Assembly: GCA_016795285.1 (NCBI GenBank)
Contig: JAEUIC010000026.1
Location: forward strand, 1 to 64,000
Source of the DNA: Planctomycetota bacterium
GTDB lineage: Bacteria; Planctomycetota; B15-G4; SIAN01
Length of the DNA stretch: 64,000 nt
Direction of reading: 5' to 3'
Position 1 is the first letter of the stretch, and each line of letters starts with the position of its first letter. The notes beneath the pieces were generated by a model that worked only from the letters and a program-made list of their open reading frames with translations, ran no database searches and was not told the origin of the DNA. The translations under genes and the position numbers were made by a program. Shown piece by piece: positions 17,135-25,889 of the stretch.

Positions 17135-20100
17135 GGCGGCGGGGGGCGATCGTCGCGACGGCGACGATCGCTGCCGGGGCGCTCGTCGGCGCGTGGTGGT
17201 GGGGTTCGAGCGGTCGCGGGACGCCGGCCATTCCTGCGGAGCCTCCTGACGAGCGGGAGGTGGCGAGCGCCCGGCCGACGGAACCACCGCCGAGCGAGCC
17301 ACCGCCCCTGAATGCCGCCGACGCTCCGGCGTCACAGCGCGCCGAGTTGCCGCGCCCCGCGCCCTCGCTGCTGCGCACTGCTGGCGCCCCGCTCTCGATC
17401 CTCGTCACCGACCTCGCGCAACGCCCGCTGTCGAGCGCGACCGTCCGGCTCTATCCCCCGGATCTGCGCGGCCCAGCCGAGCCGGCCGGGTTCGATCCGC
17501 GCCGCTTCCGGCTCGACGATGCACACGTCGTCGAGACCACCGGAGCGGACGGCCGCGCCACTTGGCCGCACGGCGTCGTAGCCGGCTGCCTGGTCGGCGT
17601 CGAGGCGGCCGGCTACGCGCTCGGTTGGGGCAGCGTGACGGCGGAAGAGCTCGTCACGGGCGTCTCGAGTTTCGCGCTGCAGCCGGAGGCGACGGTGCAA
17701 GCGCAGCTGATCGATGGCTTCACCGGTTCTCCGGTCGCCAACGCATCGGTGCTGGCGTGGGACCTGCTGAGCGACGAGGCGATCGCCGCCGCGGAAGCGC
17801 CGCTCGCCTGCCGGGCGCTCGCGGCGCAGCTCGCCGTGAGCGATCGCGAGGGCCGCGTCACGCTGCCGAAGCTCTCAGGCGACCATCCGGTCGAGCTGCG
17901 CATCGCCGCCGCCGACTATCCGCCGCGCCGCTGCTTCCCGATCTGGCCGCAGCCGCTCGAGCAGGTCGTGCGTCTCTACCACGGCGAGCCGTACGGCGGC
18001 CGCATCCTCGACGAGGAGGGCGAGCCGATCGCGGGCGCGCGCGTGCAGGCCGCGATCTGCGGCGTGATGCCGGCGCAGGAGGTCGGCAAGGGACGCAGCG
18101 CCGACGACGGCTCGATCCGCTTCGACGCGATCCCGGCCGCCCCCATCCTGGTGCAGGTGAGCAAGCAGGGGTTCGCGCTGGCGGCGGTGACGGTCGACCC
18201 GCAGCGCGAGCCGAGCTTCGAGGTTCGGTTGCCAGTCGAGTCGGTCCTCTCCGGCCGAACCGTCGACGACCGCGGCATCCCGATCGCGGCCGCGCGGCTC
18301 GAGTTCGAGGATCTCGACCTGCGCGCGCACACCGGCAACTTCGAGACCTACGGCGACGGCTCCTTCGCGATGCCGTGGATCCACCGCGACCACGCCTACG
18401 CCATCGAGGCGCGCGCCGCCGGCCACACCCCGCAGCGCCTCTCCGGCGTGCGCCCGATGGCGGGTCTCGACATCGTGCTGCCGCGGCTCGGCGCGCTGCG
18501 AGTGCGCGCCACCGACGCTGCGGGCGAGCCGCTCCCCCGCTACCGCGTCGCGTGGATGGCCGAACGGTTGCGCCGGCTCGAAGAGGACTACCGCCTCGAG
18601 CAGCTCGTCTGGCACGACGTGAACGCCCCCGACGGCCGCGTCGAGCTCCCCGCCGTCGAAGCGGGCGGCGTGCTGGTGCGCGTGCAAGCCGACGGCCACG
18701 CGCCGAGCGCGCTGCAGCGCGTCGTCGTGCCGCCCGGCGCCGCCTCCGAGGAGCTCGAGATCGCGCTCGAGCCGGGCGCCACCATCACCGGCCGCATCGT
18801 GACGGCGAGCGGCACGCCGATCGCCGGCGCCACCGTCTCGTGGCTGCTCGAGAACTCGATCGGCCAACCGGCCGGCCGCACGACGCCCTGCAGCGCCGAC
18901 AGCGACGGTGCCGGTCGCTTCACGCTGCGCGGCCTCCCGCCCCACCCCTTCTCGCTGCGCGTCACCGACAACGTCCACCCGAACGCGAGCTTCCCGGAGC
19001 TGCGCGCGAGCGACTTCCCGCGCGACCTCGTCTTCGCCGCGAGCGCGAGCCTCGAGGGGCGCGTGCGGTCGCACTGGAGTTCGCCGGAGTCGGCCGTGCA
19101 GCTCGACGCGACGCTCGACGGCACGGCGACCCACTCCGCCGTCGACGTGCGACCGGACGGCACCTTCCGCTTCGGTCCGGCGCCCGCCGGTCGCTGGACG
19201 CTCACCGCCTACGACTACTGGTCGACCCGCATCGCTGGCGCGTGGCAGGCGCGGCGCGTCGCCGTGGTCGAGCTCCTGCCCGGCGCGACGACGCAGGTCG
19301 AGATCGATCTCCTCGCCAGCGGCTCGATCGTCGGCACGGTGCGCAGCGGCCGCGCCACGCCCCCCTGCGCGCAGCTGACCGCGAGCGCTGCGCCGCTCGA
19401 TGCAGCGGGCGGCGCCGCGCCGCCGATCGCGTACGCGGAGATCGACACCGATGGGCGCTTCTCCTTCTTCGCGCTTCCGGACGGGCGCTACCGGGTCGAA
19501 GTCGTCAGCACGCGGCGCGGCTGGTGCGGCGGCGCGGCGACCGAGGTGACGATCCGCCCCGCGTCGCGGACGGCGCGCGCGGAACTCGTGCTGCCCGACG
19601 CGACGCTCTGCGGCGAAGTAGTCGACGCCGACGAGCGGCCGCTCCCGGCCGAGCTCCTCGTCGTGCGCGCCGCCGACGGCGCCCCGCTGCTGCGCGGGCG
19701 CACCGACGCCGACGGCCGCTACGAGATGGCGCTGCCCGACGACCCGGCGCCGCTCCAGCTGCTGGTGCGCGCGTCGGGCTGCGCCGACCTGCGGAGCGAG
19801 ACGCTCGCACGCGACGATGCCGCCCTGCGCGAACCGCAGCACCACGTGCTCGAGCCCGAGGCGCGCCTCGAGTTGCGCTTCGTCGACGAGCAGGAGCGGC
19901 CGCAGGTCGCGATCGCGTGGGAGCTCCACGAGGGGCGCGGCCCCGGGTCGCTGCGCGCGAGCGGCCGCAGCGACGCGACGGGCCGCGCGCTGGCGAGCCG
20001 CCTGCCGGCCGGCCGCTTCACGCTGCTCGCGCGGCCGTCGGCGATCGGCACGGCGATCGGCACCGCGATCGGCACGGCGGACGACGCGACCAGTCGTGCG

Positions 20101-20532
20101 AGCGCGGCGGCTTCAGTCGAGGTCGCCCTCGATTGGGGAGAGACGCGCGCCGTGACGCTGCCGCTGGTGCAGCGCGGCGCGGCGCAGGTGCGCGTCGTCG
20201 ATGCGAGCGGCGCGGCGCTGCCTGGACGCGCGGTGCGCTTGCGGCCGCTGCGCGTGCCGGACGCGTCGAACAGCGCAGCGCCCGCGAGCGCCACCGACCT
20301 CGCGGCGACGAGCGGCGCCGATGGCGTCGCGCACTTCACCGCGCTGCCGATCGGCCGCTGGAGCGCGACGCTCGCCGAGAGCGCCAACCGCGACGAACGC
20401 CCCGACCGCTCCGAGGAAGAAGCGAGCGCCGCCGTCGAGTTCGAAGTGGTCGCGCACGAGACGACCGCGATCACGCTCGGCGAGCCGTCCAACCGCGCGA
20501 GCACGAGCCCCGGCGCGAGCGATCAGCGCTGA
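17131..20532 (+). CDS. large exported protein of carboxypeptidase-regulatory-like (Ig-fold) repeats
   Basis: 1133 residues. One N-terminal membrane anchor or signal (residues 7-24, AIVATATIAAGALVGAWWW), a proline-rich linker, then about nine transthyretin-like/carboxypeptidase-regulatory domains. Each opens with a strand like GRILDEEGEPIAGARV, GRTVDDRGIPIAAARL, GRIVTASGTPIAGATV, GEVVDADERPLPAELL or VRVVDASGAALPGRAV. Such arrays serve as surface stalks or adhesion and scaffold modules. No catalytic domain is seen. The GTG start overlaps the stop of the small gene (GTGA), so it is very likely translated by coupling. This makes it the main output of the sigma/anti-sigma cassette. Confidence 0.82.
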   Translation: MRRRGAIVATATIAAGALVGAWWWGSSGRGTPAIPAEPPDEREVASARPTEPPPSEPPPLNAADAPASQRAELPRPAPSLLRTAGAPLSILVTDLAQRPLSSATVRLYPPDLRGPAEPAGFDPRRFRLDDAHVVETTGADGRATWPHGVVAGCLVGVEAAGYALGWGSVTAEELVTGVSSFALQPEATVQAQLIDGFTGSPVANASVLAWDLLSDEAIAAAEAPLACRALAAQLAVSDREGRVTLPKLSGDHPVELRIAAADYPPRRCFPIWPQPLEQVVRLYHGEPYGGRILDEEGEPIAGARVQAAICGVMPAQEVGKGRSADDGSIRFDAIPAAPILVQVSKQGFALAAVTVDPQREPSFEVRLPVESVLSGRTVDDRGIPIAAARLEFEDLDLRAHTGNFETYGDGSFAMPWIHRDHAYAIEARAAGHTPQRLSGVRPMAGLDIVLPRLGALRVRATDAAGEPLPRYRVAWMAERLRRLEEDYRLEQLVWHDVNAPDGRVELPAVEAGGVLVRVQADGHAPSALQRVVVPPGAASEELEIALEPGATITGRIVTASGTPIAGATVSWLLENSIGQPAGRTTPCSADSDGAGRFTLRGLPPHPFSLRVTDNVHPNASFPELRASDFPRDLVFAASASLEGRVRSHWSSPESAVQLDATLDGTATHSAVDVRPDGTFRFGPAPAGRWTLTAYDYWSTRIAGAWQARRVAVVELLPGATTQVEIDLLASGSIVGTVRSGRATPPCAQLTASAAPLDAAGGAAPPIAYAEIDTDGRFSFFALPDGRYRVEVVSTRRGWCGGAATEVTIRPASRTARAELVLPDATLCGEVVDADERPLPAELLVVRAADGAPLLRGRTDADGRYEMALPDDPAPLQLLVRASGCADLRSETLARDDAALREPQHHVLEPEARLELRFVDEQERPQVAIAWELHEGRGPGSLRASGRSDATGRALASRLPAGRFTLLARPSAIGTAIGTAIGTADDATSRASAAASVEVALDWGETRAVTLPLVQRGAAQVRVVDASGAALPGRAVRLRPLRVPDASNSAAPASATDLAATSGADGVAHFTALPIGRWSATLAESANRDERPDRSEEEASAAVEFEVVAHETTAITLGEPSNRASTSPGASDQR
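20041..20076 (+). repeat. 3 x 12-bp repeat coding Ala-Ile-Gly-Thr units
   Basis: Three copies of gcgatcggcacg/c in frame within the Ig-like-repeat gene, in a linker between domains. It is a short slippage-type array like those in the arylsulfotransferase-like and helicase genes. Confidence 0.85.
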
Positions 20533-20556
20533 GCGCTGGACCGGGCAACACCGCCC

Positions 20557-20580
20557 GGCGGAGACAAAAAAAGTCCCGCC
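20557..20580. terminator. hairpin with A7/T7 loop
   Basis: GGCGG-GAC (with one bulged A) pairs with GTC-CCGCC around a loop of seven A. Read on the minus strand the loop is T7 preceded by GGCGGGAC, directly after the 20581-20639 stem. That arrangement is a plausible intrinsic terminator for leftward transcription, but the only leftward gene nearby ends at 20929. Confidence 0.35.
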
Positions 20581-20743
20581 TCGCCGAGTCTGCCCGGCCG
20601 GATTCGAAGGGGTATCTCGAAGTCCGACTACCTCGGCGAAGCGGAACGTCGGGAACTGTACGTCGAGTTCGCCGCAGTTCAACGGGTCGGTCGCGATCGC
20701 TTTCGGGCAACCGCTGCCGAGTCGGCCGGATGCCGAGCGGCCA

Positions 20744-20790
20744 GTGCAGCCGTTGCAGCCATTCGCAACGGTTTCAAGAAACGGCTGCAC
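20744..20790. other. alternative hairpins (attenuator-like)
   Basis: GTGCAGCCGTT (20744-20754) pairs perfectly with AACGGCTGCAC (20780-20790), 11 pairs. The same left arm can instead form AGCCGTTGC/GCAACGGTT (20748-20756 with 20765-20773, one G-T pair). The two folds exclude each other, as in an attenuator or terminator/antiterminator pair. Confidence 0.5.
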
Positions 20791-20928
20791 GGCGGTGCTT
20801 TCAGTTCGACCCCATGCGCCGAGCGCGCGCACCCCCCGCTCGCCCTCCGCTCGAATCGGGCGGAGGCGCCACCGATCGCTTGCGGCCGCTACGTCCGCGG
20901 ATTCCTGCTTCGGAGTCGATCCAGCGGT

Positions 20929-22395
20929 TCAATCGCCGCCACCGCCGGAATCGTCGTCCTCGGTGTAGCCGAGCGCGCGCAGCTCCTCGAGCAGCTTCGG
21001 ATCGGGCGTACCCGCCTCGGCGCCGCTCCGCTGATGGAGCGCGGCCGCCCGCTTCTGCCGCGCGATCTCCGCCTCGAGCAGCTTGCTCAACCGATCCACG
21101 ACATCGGAATGATCGTGCGCGACATCGGTCAATTCGTGCGGATCGTCCTGCAGGTCGTAGAGCTGCGTCGGCGCCCCCTTTCCCCGCACCAGCTTCCAGC
21201 GGCCGGCCGTGATCGCGTCGCTGCCCGACCGCGCGGCGGTGCTGACGATCGGCCGCGCCGCCCCCTCGGAGTGGAGCACGTCGCTGCCGCGGCACTGCTC
21301 CAGGACGCCCGCCACCGTCAGCTCGGGCGCAAGACCGAACAGCATCGGCCAGAGATCGAGCGTCGAGCACGGCGTGTCGACCACGCGCGGCGCGACCCCC
21401 GGCACGCGCAGCAGCAGCGGCACGCGCAGCTGCTCGTCCCAGACGATGCCGTGGCCGAAGTGGTCGTGCTGGCCGAGCGCGGTGCCATGGTCGGCGACGA
21501 TCACGAGCGCGGTCGAATCGCGCCACGCCGGCTCGTCGAGGCGGTCGAGCAGCGGCGCGAGCTGATCGTCGAGGAAGCGCAGCGCGCCGTCGTAGCGGTC
21601 GTTGCTGCCGGCGATGGTGAGGTTGCGCTGCGTCAGCTCGGGGAGCGCCGCCGCGAAGCGCCGCTCGGCGAGCCACGCGTCGAGGCGCGCGTCGCCGCGG
21701 AACCGCTCGAGGTAGGCGGGCGGCGTGTAGGGCGGGCGCAGCGGCTCGTGCGCATCGAAGAGGTGGACCCAGAGGAAGGCGCGCGCATCGCCGACCGTCC
21801 CCAGGAACGCGAGCGCGTCGTCGACCACCGCCTTGCCGAGGCGGCGCCCCTCGTCGACCGGCTCGCTCCAGGCGGTGAAGCCGGCGGCGAGCCCGGTCGA
21901 CCGCTTCACCGGCGTGGCGCCGACGAAGCCGCCCGTCTTCACGCCCGCTTCGGCGAACCGCTCGGCGACCGTGCGCAGCGTCGCGACCGTGTCGCGACCG
22001 CGCTCGACCGCCTTGCCGCGCGTGCTCGCGCCGGCGTGGTTCGAGAGCACGTTGTGCTCGTAGGGGCCGACGCCGGTGAAGAGCGACCAGTGGCTCGGCG
22101 TCGTCTGCGCGATCGGCGTGAGGCAGCGCGTGAAGCGCAGCGACTCGGCCGCCACCGCATCGAGGCGCGGCGAGGTGTCGCGGAAGTAGCCGTAGCAGCC
22201 GAGCCGATCGGCGCGCACCGTGTCGATCGTCACGATCACGACATGGCGCAGCGATGCGGGCGCGGCGAGCGCGGGCGCAGCAGCAGCGGGCGAAGCGGCG
22301 GGCGGAGCGTCCTGCGCGGTCGCGACGGCGACGAAGCAGGCGAGTGCGGCGATCCCCATGGCGCGCGAAGCTAACGGCGCGCTGCGGGAGCGCAA
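20929..22395 (-). CDS. sulfatase / alkaline phosphatase superfamily hydrolase, exported
   Basis: 488 residues including a signal peptide (residues 1-28). The fold is clear: VVIVTIDTVRADRLGCYGY (metal Asp58), then TTPSHWSLFTG, IVADHGTALGQHDHFGHG and a C-terminal WKLVRG strand. In true type I sulfatases the nucleophile is the Cys or Ser of C/S-x-P-x-R, converted to formylglycine. Here the site reads Thr98-Thr-Pro-Ser-His102. It probably uses Thr like alkaline phosphatases or phosphoglycerate-mutase relatives, so sulfate esters are not assured as substrate. A TTG start with GGAAGG nine bases upstream gives a normal basic signal sequence; the alternative ATG at 22359 lacks a ribosome site. It may belong with the sulfur chemistry of the arylsulfotransferase-like gene, but is not adjacent. 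Confidence 0.85.
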   Translation of the reverse strand: MRSRSAPLASRAMGIAALACFVAVATAQDAPPAASPAAAAPALAAPASLRHVVIVTIDTVRADRLGCYGYFRDTSPRLDAVAAESLRFTRCLTPIAQTTPSHWSLFTGVGPYEHNVLSNHAGASTRGKAVERGRDTVATLRTVAERFAEAGVKTGGFVGATPVKRSTGLAAGFTAWSEPVDEGRRLGKAVVDDALAFLGTVGDARAFLWVHLFDAHEPLRPPYTPPAYLERFRGDARLDAWLAERRFAAALPELTQRNLTIAGSNDRYDGALRFLDDQLAPLLDRLDEPAWRDSTALVIVADHGTALGQHDHFGHGIVWDEQLRVPLLLRVPGVAPRVVDTPCSTLDLWPMLFGLAPELTVAGVLEQCRGSDVLHSEGAARPIVSTAARSGSDAITAGRWKLVRGKGAPTQLYDLQDDPHELTDVAHDHSDVVDRLSKLLEAEIARQKRAAALHQRSGAEAGTPDPKLLEELRALGYTEDDDSGGGGD

Positions 22396-22433
22396 CGCGA
22401 CGCGCCTTCCCGTCGCGGCGGCCGCGCGCCACC

Positions 22434-22462
22434 TTGACCGTCCCGCGCGAGCGACCTAAGAG
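22434..22462 (+). promoter_or_regulatory. candidate promoter for the DUF1549/DUF1553 gene
   Basis: TTGACC (22434-22439), 17 nt, TAAGAG (22457-22462). Transcription would begin near 22469. That excludes AGAGGGG at 22459 as a ribosome site for GTG 22473 and favours GTG 22500, which has GGGAG upstream. Confidence 0.45.
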
Positions 22463-22499
22463 GGGCGGCGCCGTGTCGTCCCGGCGGGAGCCTCGTGCC

Positions 22500-24473
22500 G
22501 TGATCCGCCTCCTCTCGTGCGCCGCCCTGCTGCTCGCTGCCGCTTCGTTGCGGCCGGCGGCGGCCACGCAGTCGACTGCGCCGGCCCCTGCGCCCGCCAC
22601 CGCGCCGCCCCTCCCGCTCTCCGTCGATCGCGCCGCCGCGCGCGCGCTGGCCGCCGAGATCGACGCCGCGCTCGCCGCCGCGTGGCGCGAGCAGTCGCTC
22701 GAGCCGGCGCCGCCCGCCGACGACGCGACGTGGATGCGACGGTTGAGCCTCGACCTGCGCGGCGTGATCCCGACCGCCGACGAGGTCGCCGCCTTCCTCG
22801 CCGATCCCGCTGCCGACAAGCGCGAGGCGCTGCTCGACGCGTGGCTCATCGGCCCCGACTTCGCGCGCCACCTCTCCTACGTCTGGGCCAACGTGCTGTT
22901 CGCCACCGCGCCGCGCGAGCGGCAGCGCACCGAAGCGCTGCTGCGGCCGTGGCTCGAGGAGCAGTTCGCCGCGGGCGTCCCCTTCGCCGCGATCGTCGAG
23001 GGGGTCGTCGCCGGCACCGAATGGACGCGCAACCCGAGCAAGAGCGCGTTCGTGCTCACCTACCAGGACTCGATCGAGACGCTCGCCGGCGCCGTCGCGC
23101 GCAGCTTCCTCGGCCTGCAGATCCAGTGCGCGCAGTGCCACGACCACCCGTTCGACGACTGGAAGCAGGTCGAGTTCAACCGCTTCACCGGCTTCTTCGT
23201 CGACGTCCGCTCCGACCACACCGCCGGCCCCGGCAACACGACGCTCTTCCGCATCGTCGACCGCAGCCCCGAGTGGGACTTCCAGGAGCGGTTGACCAAG
23301 CTCGTCCAGCAGGCGCGCCGGCCGGCAGGCGGGATGGGCGGCGGCATGGCGGGCGGGCTCGCGCCGAAGGCCGAGGGCGACGCGCTGGTCTTCGAGGACG
23401 ACCTCACCGGCGCCGACGGCGGCATGAGCGGCGCGATGATGGCGCGCGCGCGCACCGACGCCGGCCAGCTCGCCGCGCTCGAGGAGCTGCTCGCCGTCGC
23501 CAAGCGCACGAAGAAGCGCGAGAACGTGCTGCGCACGTGGGAGTCCGATCCGGAGCAGCTCGCCGCGCTGCAGGAGCGGCTGCCCCTCGAGGCGCGCGAC
23601 CTGATCCAGCGCTACCGCGATCGGCGCGCCGCCTTCAGCGAAGCGGGCTTCCTCGACGGCACGCCGGCGGGCGACGACGACGCGGTCGCGCGCCGCGCGC
23701 AGCTCGCCGCCTGGATCACGCGCCCCGACAATCGGTGGCACGGTCGCGCCATCGCCAACCGCGTCGTCGCCGAGCTGCTCGGCCGCGGCCTGGTAGAGCC
23801 GGTCGACGACCTCACCGGCGAGGCCGCCGTGCAGCGGCTGCCCGAGCTGCACGCTCGCCTCGCCGCCGCCTTCGTCGAGAAGAGCGACCTGCGCCTCCTC
23901 TACGGCGCCCTCGCGCGCACGCGCGCCTACGCCGCCGGCGCGTCGCCGCTGCAAGACGGCGCGGAACGGCTGCACGCGGAGCAGTGGTTCGCCGCGCAAC
24001 CGCTGCGTCCCTTCACCGCCGAGCAGCTGCTCTTCTCGCTGGTGCGCGCGACCAGCGCCGACAGCCGCGCCGCGATCGGCGGCGACGACGAGCTCGAGGC
24101 GTTCGCCGCCGAGAAGGAGCGCAAGGGACGCGTCGATACGCTGAAGGCGTGGTGCCGCGGCGACCTCGCGAGCGGCAAGGCGCAGTTCGAGCCGGGCATC
24201 CCGGCGGCGCTCTACCTGATGAACGGCGAGACCACCGCGCGCGCCGCGCCGCTGCGCGACGACCCGCAGATCGCCCCGCTCTTCGAGCCCGGCCCGCCGT
24301 CGCCGGCGGCGCTCGACGCCCTCTTCCGGCGCACGCTCTCCCGCCCGCCGACCGCCGCCGAGCGCGACCGCTTCCTCGCCGCGCTCGCCGACCCGGCGCT
24401 CGCGAGGCCGCGCGCCGTCGAGGACCTGCTCTGGGCGCTGCTGAACGCCACCGAGTTCCACACCCGCCGCTGA
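22500..24473 (+). CDS. DUF1549/DUF1553 planctomycete cytochrome-type protein
   Basis: 657 residues. Signal peptide (VIRLLSCAALLLAAASL), then the DUF1549 domain with heme c motif CAQCHDHPFDDW near residue 210, a Gly/Met-rich linker (about 280-320), and a C-terminal DUF1553 domain with AIANRVVAELLGRGLVEP and the closing LLWALLNATEFHTRR. Such proteins are very abundant in Planctomycetota, nearly always paired with DUF1501 proteins, as here. Their substrate is unknown, and a periplasmic role in polymer breakdown is the usual suggestion. The start was chosen from the promoter and GGGAG. GTG at 22473 would add nine residues. Confidence 0.85.
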   Translation: MIRLLSCAALLLAAASLRPAAATQSTAPAPAPATAPPLPLSVDRAAARALAAEIDAALAAAWREQSLEPAPPADDATWMRRLSLDLRGVIPTADEVAAFLADPAADKREALLDAWLIGPDFARHLSYVWANVLFATAPRERQRTEALLRPWLEEQFAAGVPFAAIVEGVVAGTEWTRNPSKSAFVLTYQDSIETLAGAVARSFLGLQIQCAQCHDHPFDDWKQVEFNRFTGFFVDVRSDHTAGPGNTTLFRIVDRSPEWDFQERLTKLVQQARRPAGGMGGGMAGGLAPKAEGDALVFEDDLTGADGGMSGAMMARARTDAGQLAALEELLAVAKRTKKRENVLRTWESDPEQLAALQERLPLEARDLIQRYRDRRAAFSEAGFLDGTPAGDDDAVARRAQLAAWITRPDNRWHGRAIANRVVAELLGRGLVEPVDDLTGEAAVQRLPELHARLAAAFVEKSDLRLLYGALARTRAYAAGASPLQDGAERLHAEQWFAAQPLRPFTAEQLLFSLVRATSADSRAAIGGDDELEAFAAEKERKGRVDTLKAWCRGDLASGKAQFEPGIPAALYLMNGETTARAAPLRDDPQIAPLFEPGPPSPAALDALFRRTLSRPPTAAERDRFLAALADPALARPRAVEDLLWALLNATEFHTRR

Positions 24474-24516
24474 GCTTGCCGTCCCGTTGCCGCCGACTCC
24501 CCCGCTGGTGCGCCCC

Positions 24517-25851
24517 ATGGCCTGCTGCCCGCACGACTCGACGCCGCTCGCCGCCTCCGTGGCCGCAACACCGGCCGGCGCGCTGTCGCGGCGCGACTGG
24601 CTCGCGCGCCTGCTCGGGCTCGGCGGCGCGGCGCTGCTCGCCCCCTCGCTGGTCGACCTGGTGGTGCGCGAGGCGGCCGCGCAGGCGGGCGGCGGCGGCA
24701 GCGGCGCGAAGAAGCACCTGATCCTGCTCTGGATGGCGGGCGGTCCGAGCCAGATCGACACCTTCGATCCGAAGCCGGGCGCGCCGACGCAGGGGCGCTT
24801 CGGCGTGCTCCCCACCGATCGCGCCGACTGGCTCTTCTCGCAGCACCTGCCGAAGTTGCGCGATCGCGCCGGCTCGCTCGCCGTGTTGCGCACGCTGCGC
24901 TCGACCGAGGGGAGCCACTCGCGCGCGAGCGACCTGCTCCACTTCGGCTACACGCCGACGCCGGCGATCCCCTACCCGACGCTCGGCTCGATCGTCGCGC
25001 ACCAGCTCGGCGACGCCGACCACCCGCTGCCCCCCTTCGTTCAGATCGACGGCATGCCGGGCACCAGCGGCTACCTCGGCGTCGAAGCGGCGCCCTTCAT
25101 GGTCCGCAACCCGACCGGGAAGATCGACAACCTGAACTACCGGCGCGGCGTCGACGCCCCGCGCATGGATCGGCGCGAGGAGCTGCGCGGGCTGCTCGAG
25201 GCGGGCTTCGCCGAACGCGGCGGCGCCGGCGTGGCGCGCGCGAACGAGTCGCAGCGCCGCCGCGCGCGCCGCTTGATGGACACCGAGCTCGTCTCCGCGT
25301 TCGCTCTCGAGCAGGAGAGCGACGCGGTGCGCGACCGCTACGGGCGCGGCCGCTTCGGCCAGGGCGTCCTGCTGGCGCGCCGCCTCGTGGAGCGCGGCGT
25401 CGCCGCGGTCGAGGTGGTGCTGCGCGGCTGGGACACGCACAACGACAACTTCAACACGACCAAGGGGCTCTGCGACGAGCTCGATCCCGCGTTCGCGCAG
25501 CTGATCGACGACCTGCAGGAGCGCGGCCTGCACGACGACACGCTGGTCGTCTGCATGGGCGAGTTCGGCCGCACGCCGCGCATCAACCCCACCGACGGCC
25601 GCGACCACTGGATCAACAACGCCTGCGTCGCCTTTTCGGGCGGCGGCACGAAGGGCGGCACCGTGGTCGGCACCACCGATGCGACCGGCGAGCAGACGGT
25701 CGACGCGCCGGTCACCGTCGCCGACCTCTTCGCGACCGTCGCGAAGACGCTCACCGTGAGCGGCGAGCAGATCCTGACGCCCGACGGGATGCGGCCGACC
25801 GCGCTGATCGATCCCGAGGGGAAGCCGGTCGACGCGCTCCTGAAGGGGTGA
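24517..25851 (+). CDS. DUF1501 protein with Tat signal
   Basis: 444 residues. A Tat-type leader SRRDWLARLLGLGGAALLA lies about 25 residues in, so folded export is expected. The body is a typical DUF1501 (alkaline-phosphatase-like fold): HLILLWMAGGPSQIDTFDPKPG, GSHSRASDLLHFGY, GWDTHNDNF, CMGEFGRTPRIN and GRDHW. These carry the Asp/His residues expected for metal binding. Biochemistry is unknown. It follows the DUF1549/DUF1553 gene with a 43-nt gap, forming the usual pair. TTG at 24487 and GTG at 24508 are alternative starts; the ATG is preferred although it has no clear ribosome site. Confidence 0.87.
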   Translation: MACCPHDSTPLAASVAATPAGALSRRDWLARLLGLGGAALLAPSLVDLVVREAAAQAGGGGSGAKKHLILLWMAGGPSQIDTFDPKPGAPTQGRFGVLPTDRADWLFSQHLPKLRDRAGSLAVLRTLRSTEGSHSRASDLLHFGYTPTPAIPYPTLGSIVAHQLGDADHPLPPFVQIDGMPGTSGYLGVEAAPFMVRNPTGKIDNLNYRRGVDAPRMDRREELRGLLEAGFAERGGAGVARANESQRRRARRLMDTELVSAFALEQESDAVRDRYGRGRFGQGVLLARRLVERGVAAVEVVLRGWDTHNDNFNTTKGLCDELDPAFAQLIDDLQERGLHDDTLVVCMGEFGRTPRINPTDGRDHWINNACVAFSGGGTKGGTVVGTTDATGEQTVDAPVTVADLFATVAKTLTVSGEQILTPDGMRPTALIDPEGKPVDALLKG

Positions 25852-25860
25852 GCGGCAAAG

Positions 25861-25886
25861 GCGCGGCGCGGCGTGCGGCGTCGCGC
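25861..25886. terminator. GC hairpin between convergent genes
   Basis: GCGCGGCG (25861-25868) pairs with CGTCGCGC (25879-25886) with one G-T pair, in the 38-nt gap between the DUF1501 gene and the SGNH-like gene. No T-run follows on either side. Confidence 0.35.
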
Positions 25887-25889
25887 GCG

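Larger units (their letters stand above)
20533..20928. other. 396-bp convergent gap with dense secondary structure
   Basis: No credible gene on either strand, and GC is lower than in its neighbours. From left to right: hairpin CCGGGC/GCCCGG (20541-20558); an A7-loop hairpin (20557-20580) that competes with it; an imperfect stem TCGCCGAG (20581-20588) with CTCGGCGA (20632-20639) enclosing CGGATTCGA/TCGAAGTCCG; and a pair of mutually exclusive hairpins at 20744-20790. It may be a pair of terminators, a structured RNA, or the remnant of a lost gene. A TTCGAAT box on the minus strand recalls a tRNA T-loop, but its stem does not pair. Confidence 0.6.

Noticed and set aside
20590..20640. tRNA-like T-loop box (TTCGAAT) on the minus strand
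   Set aside because: The flanking bases CCCC and CCGG do not pair as a T-stem, and no D-arm, anticodon arm or acceptor stem at tRNA spacing is found.
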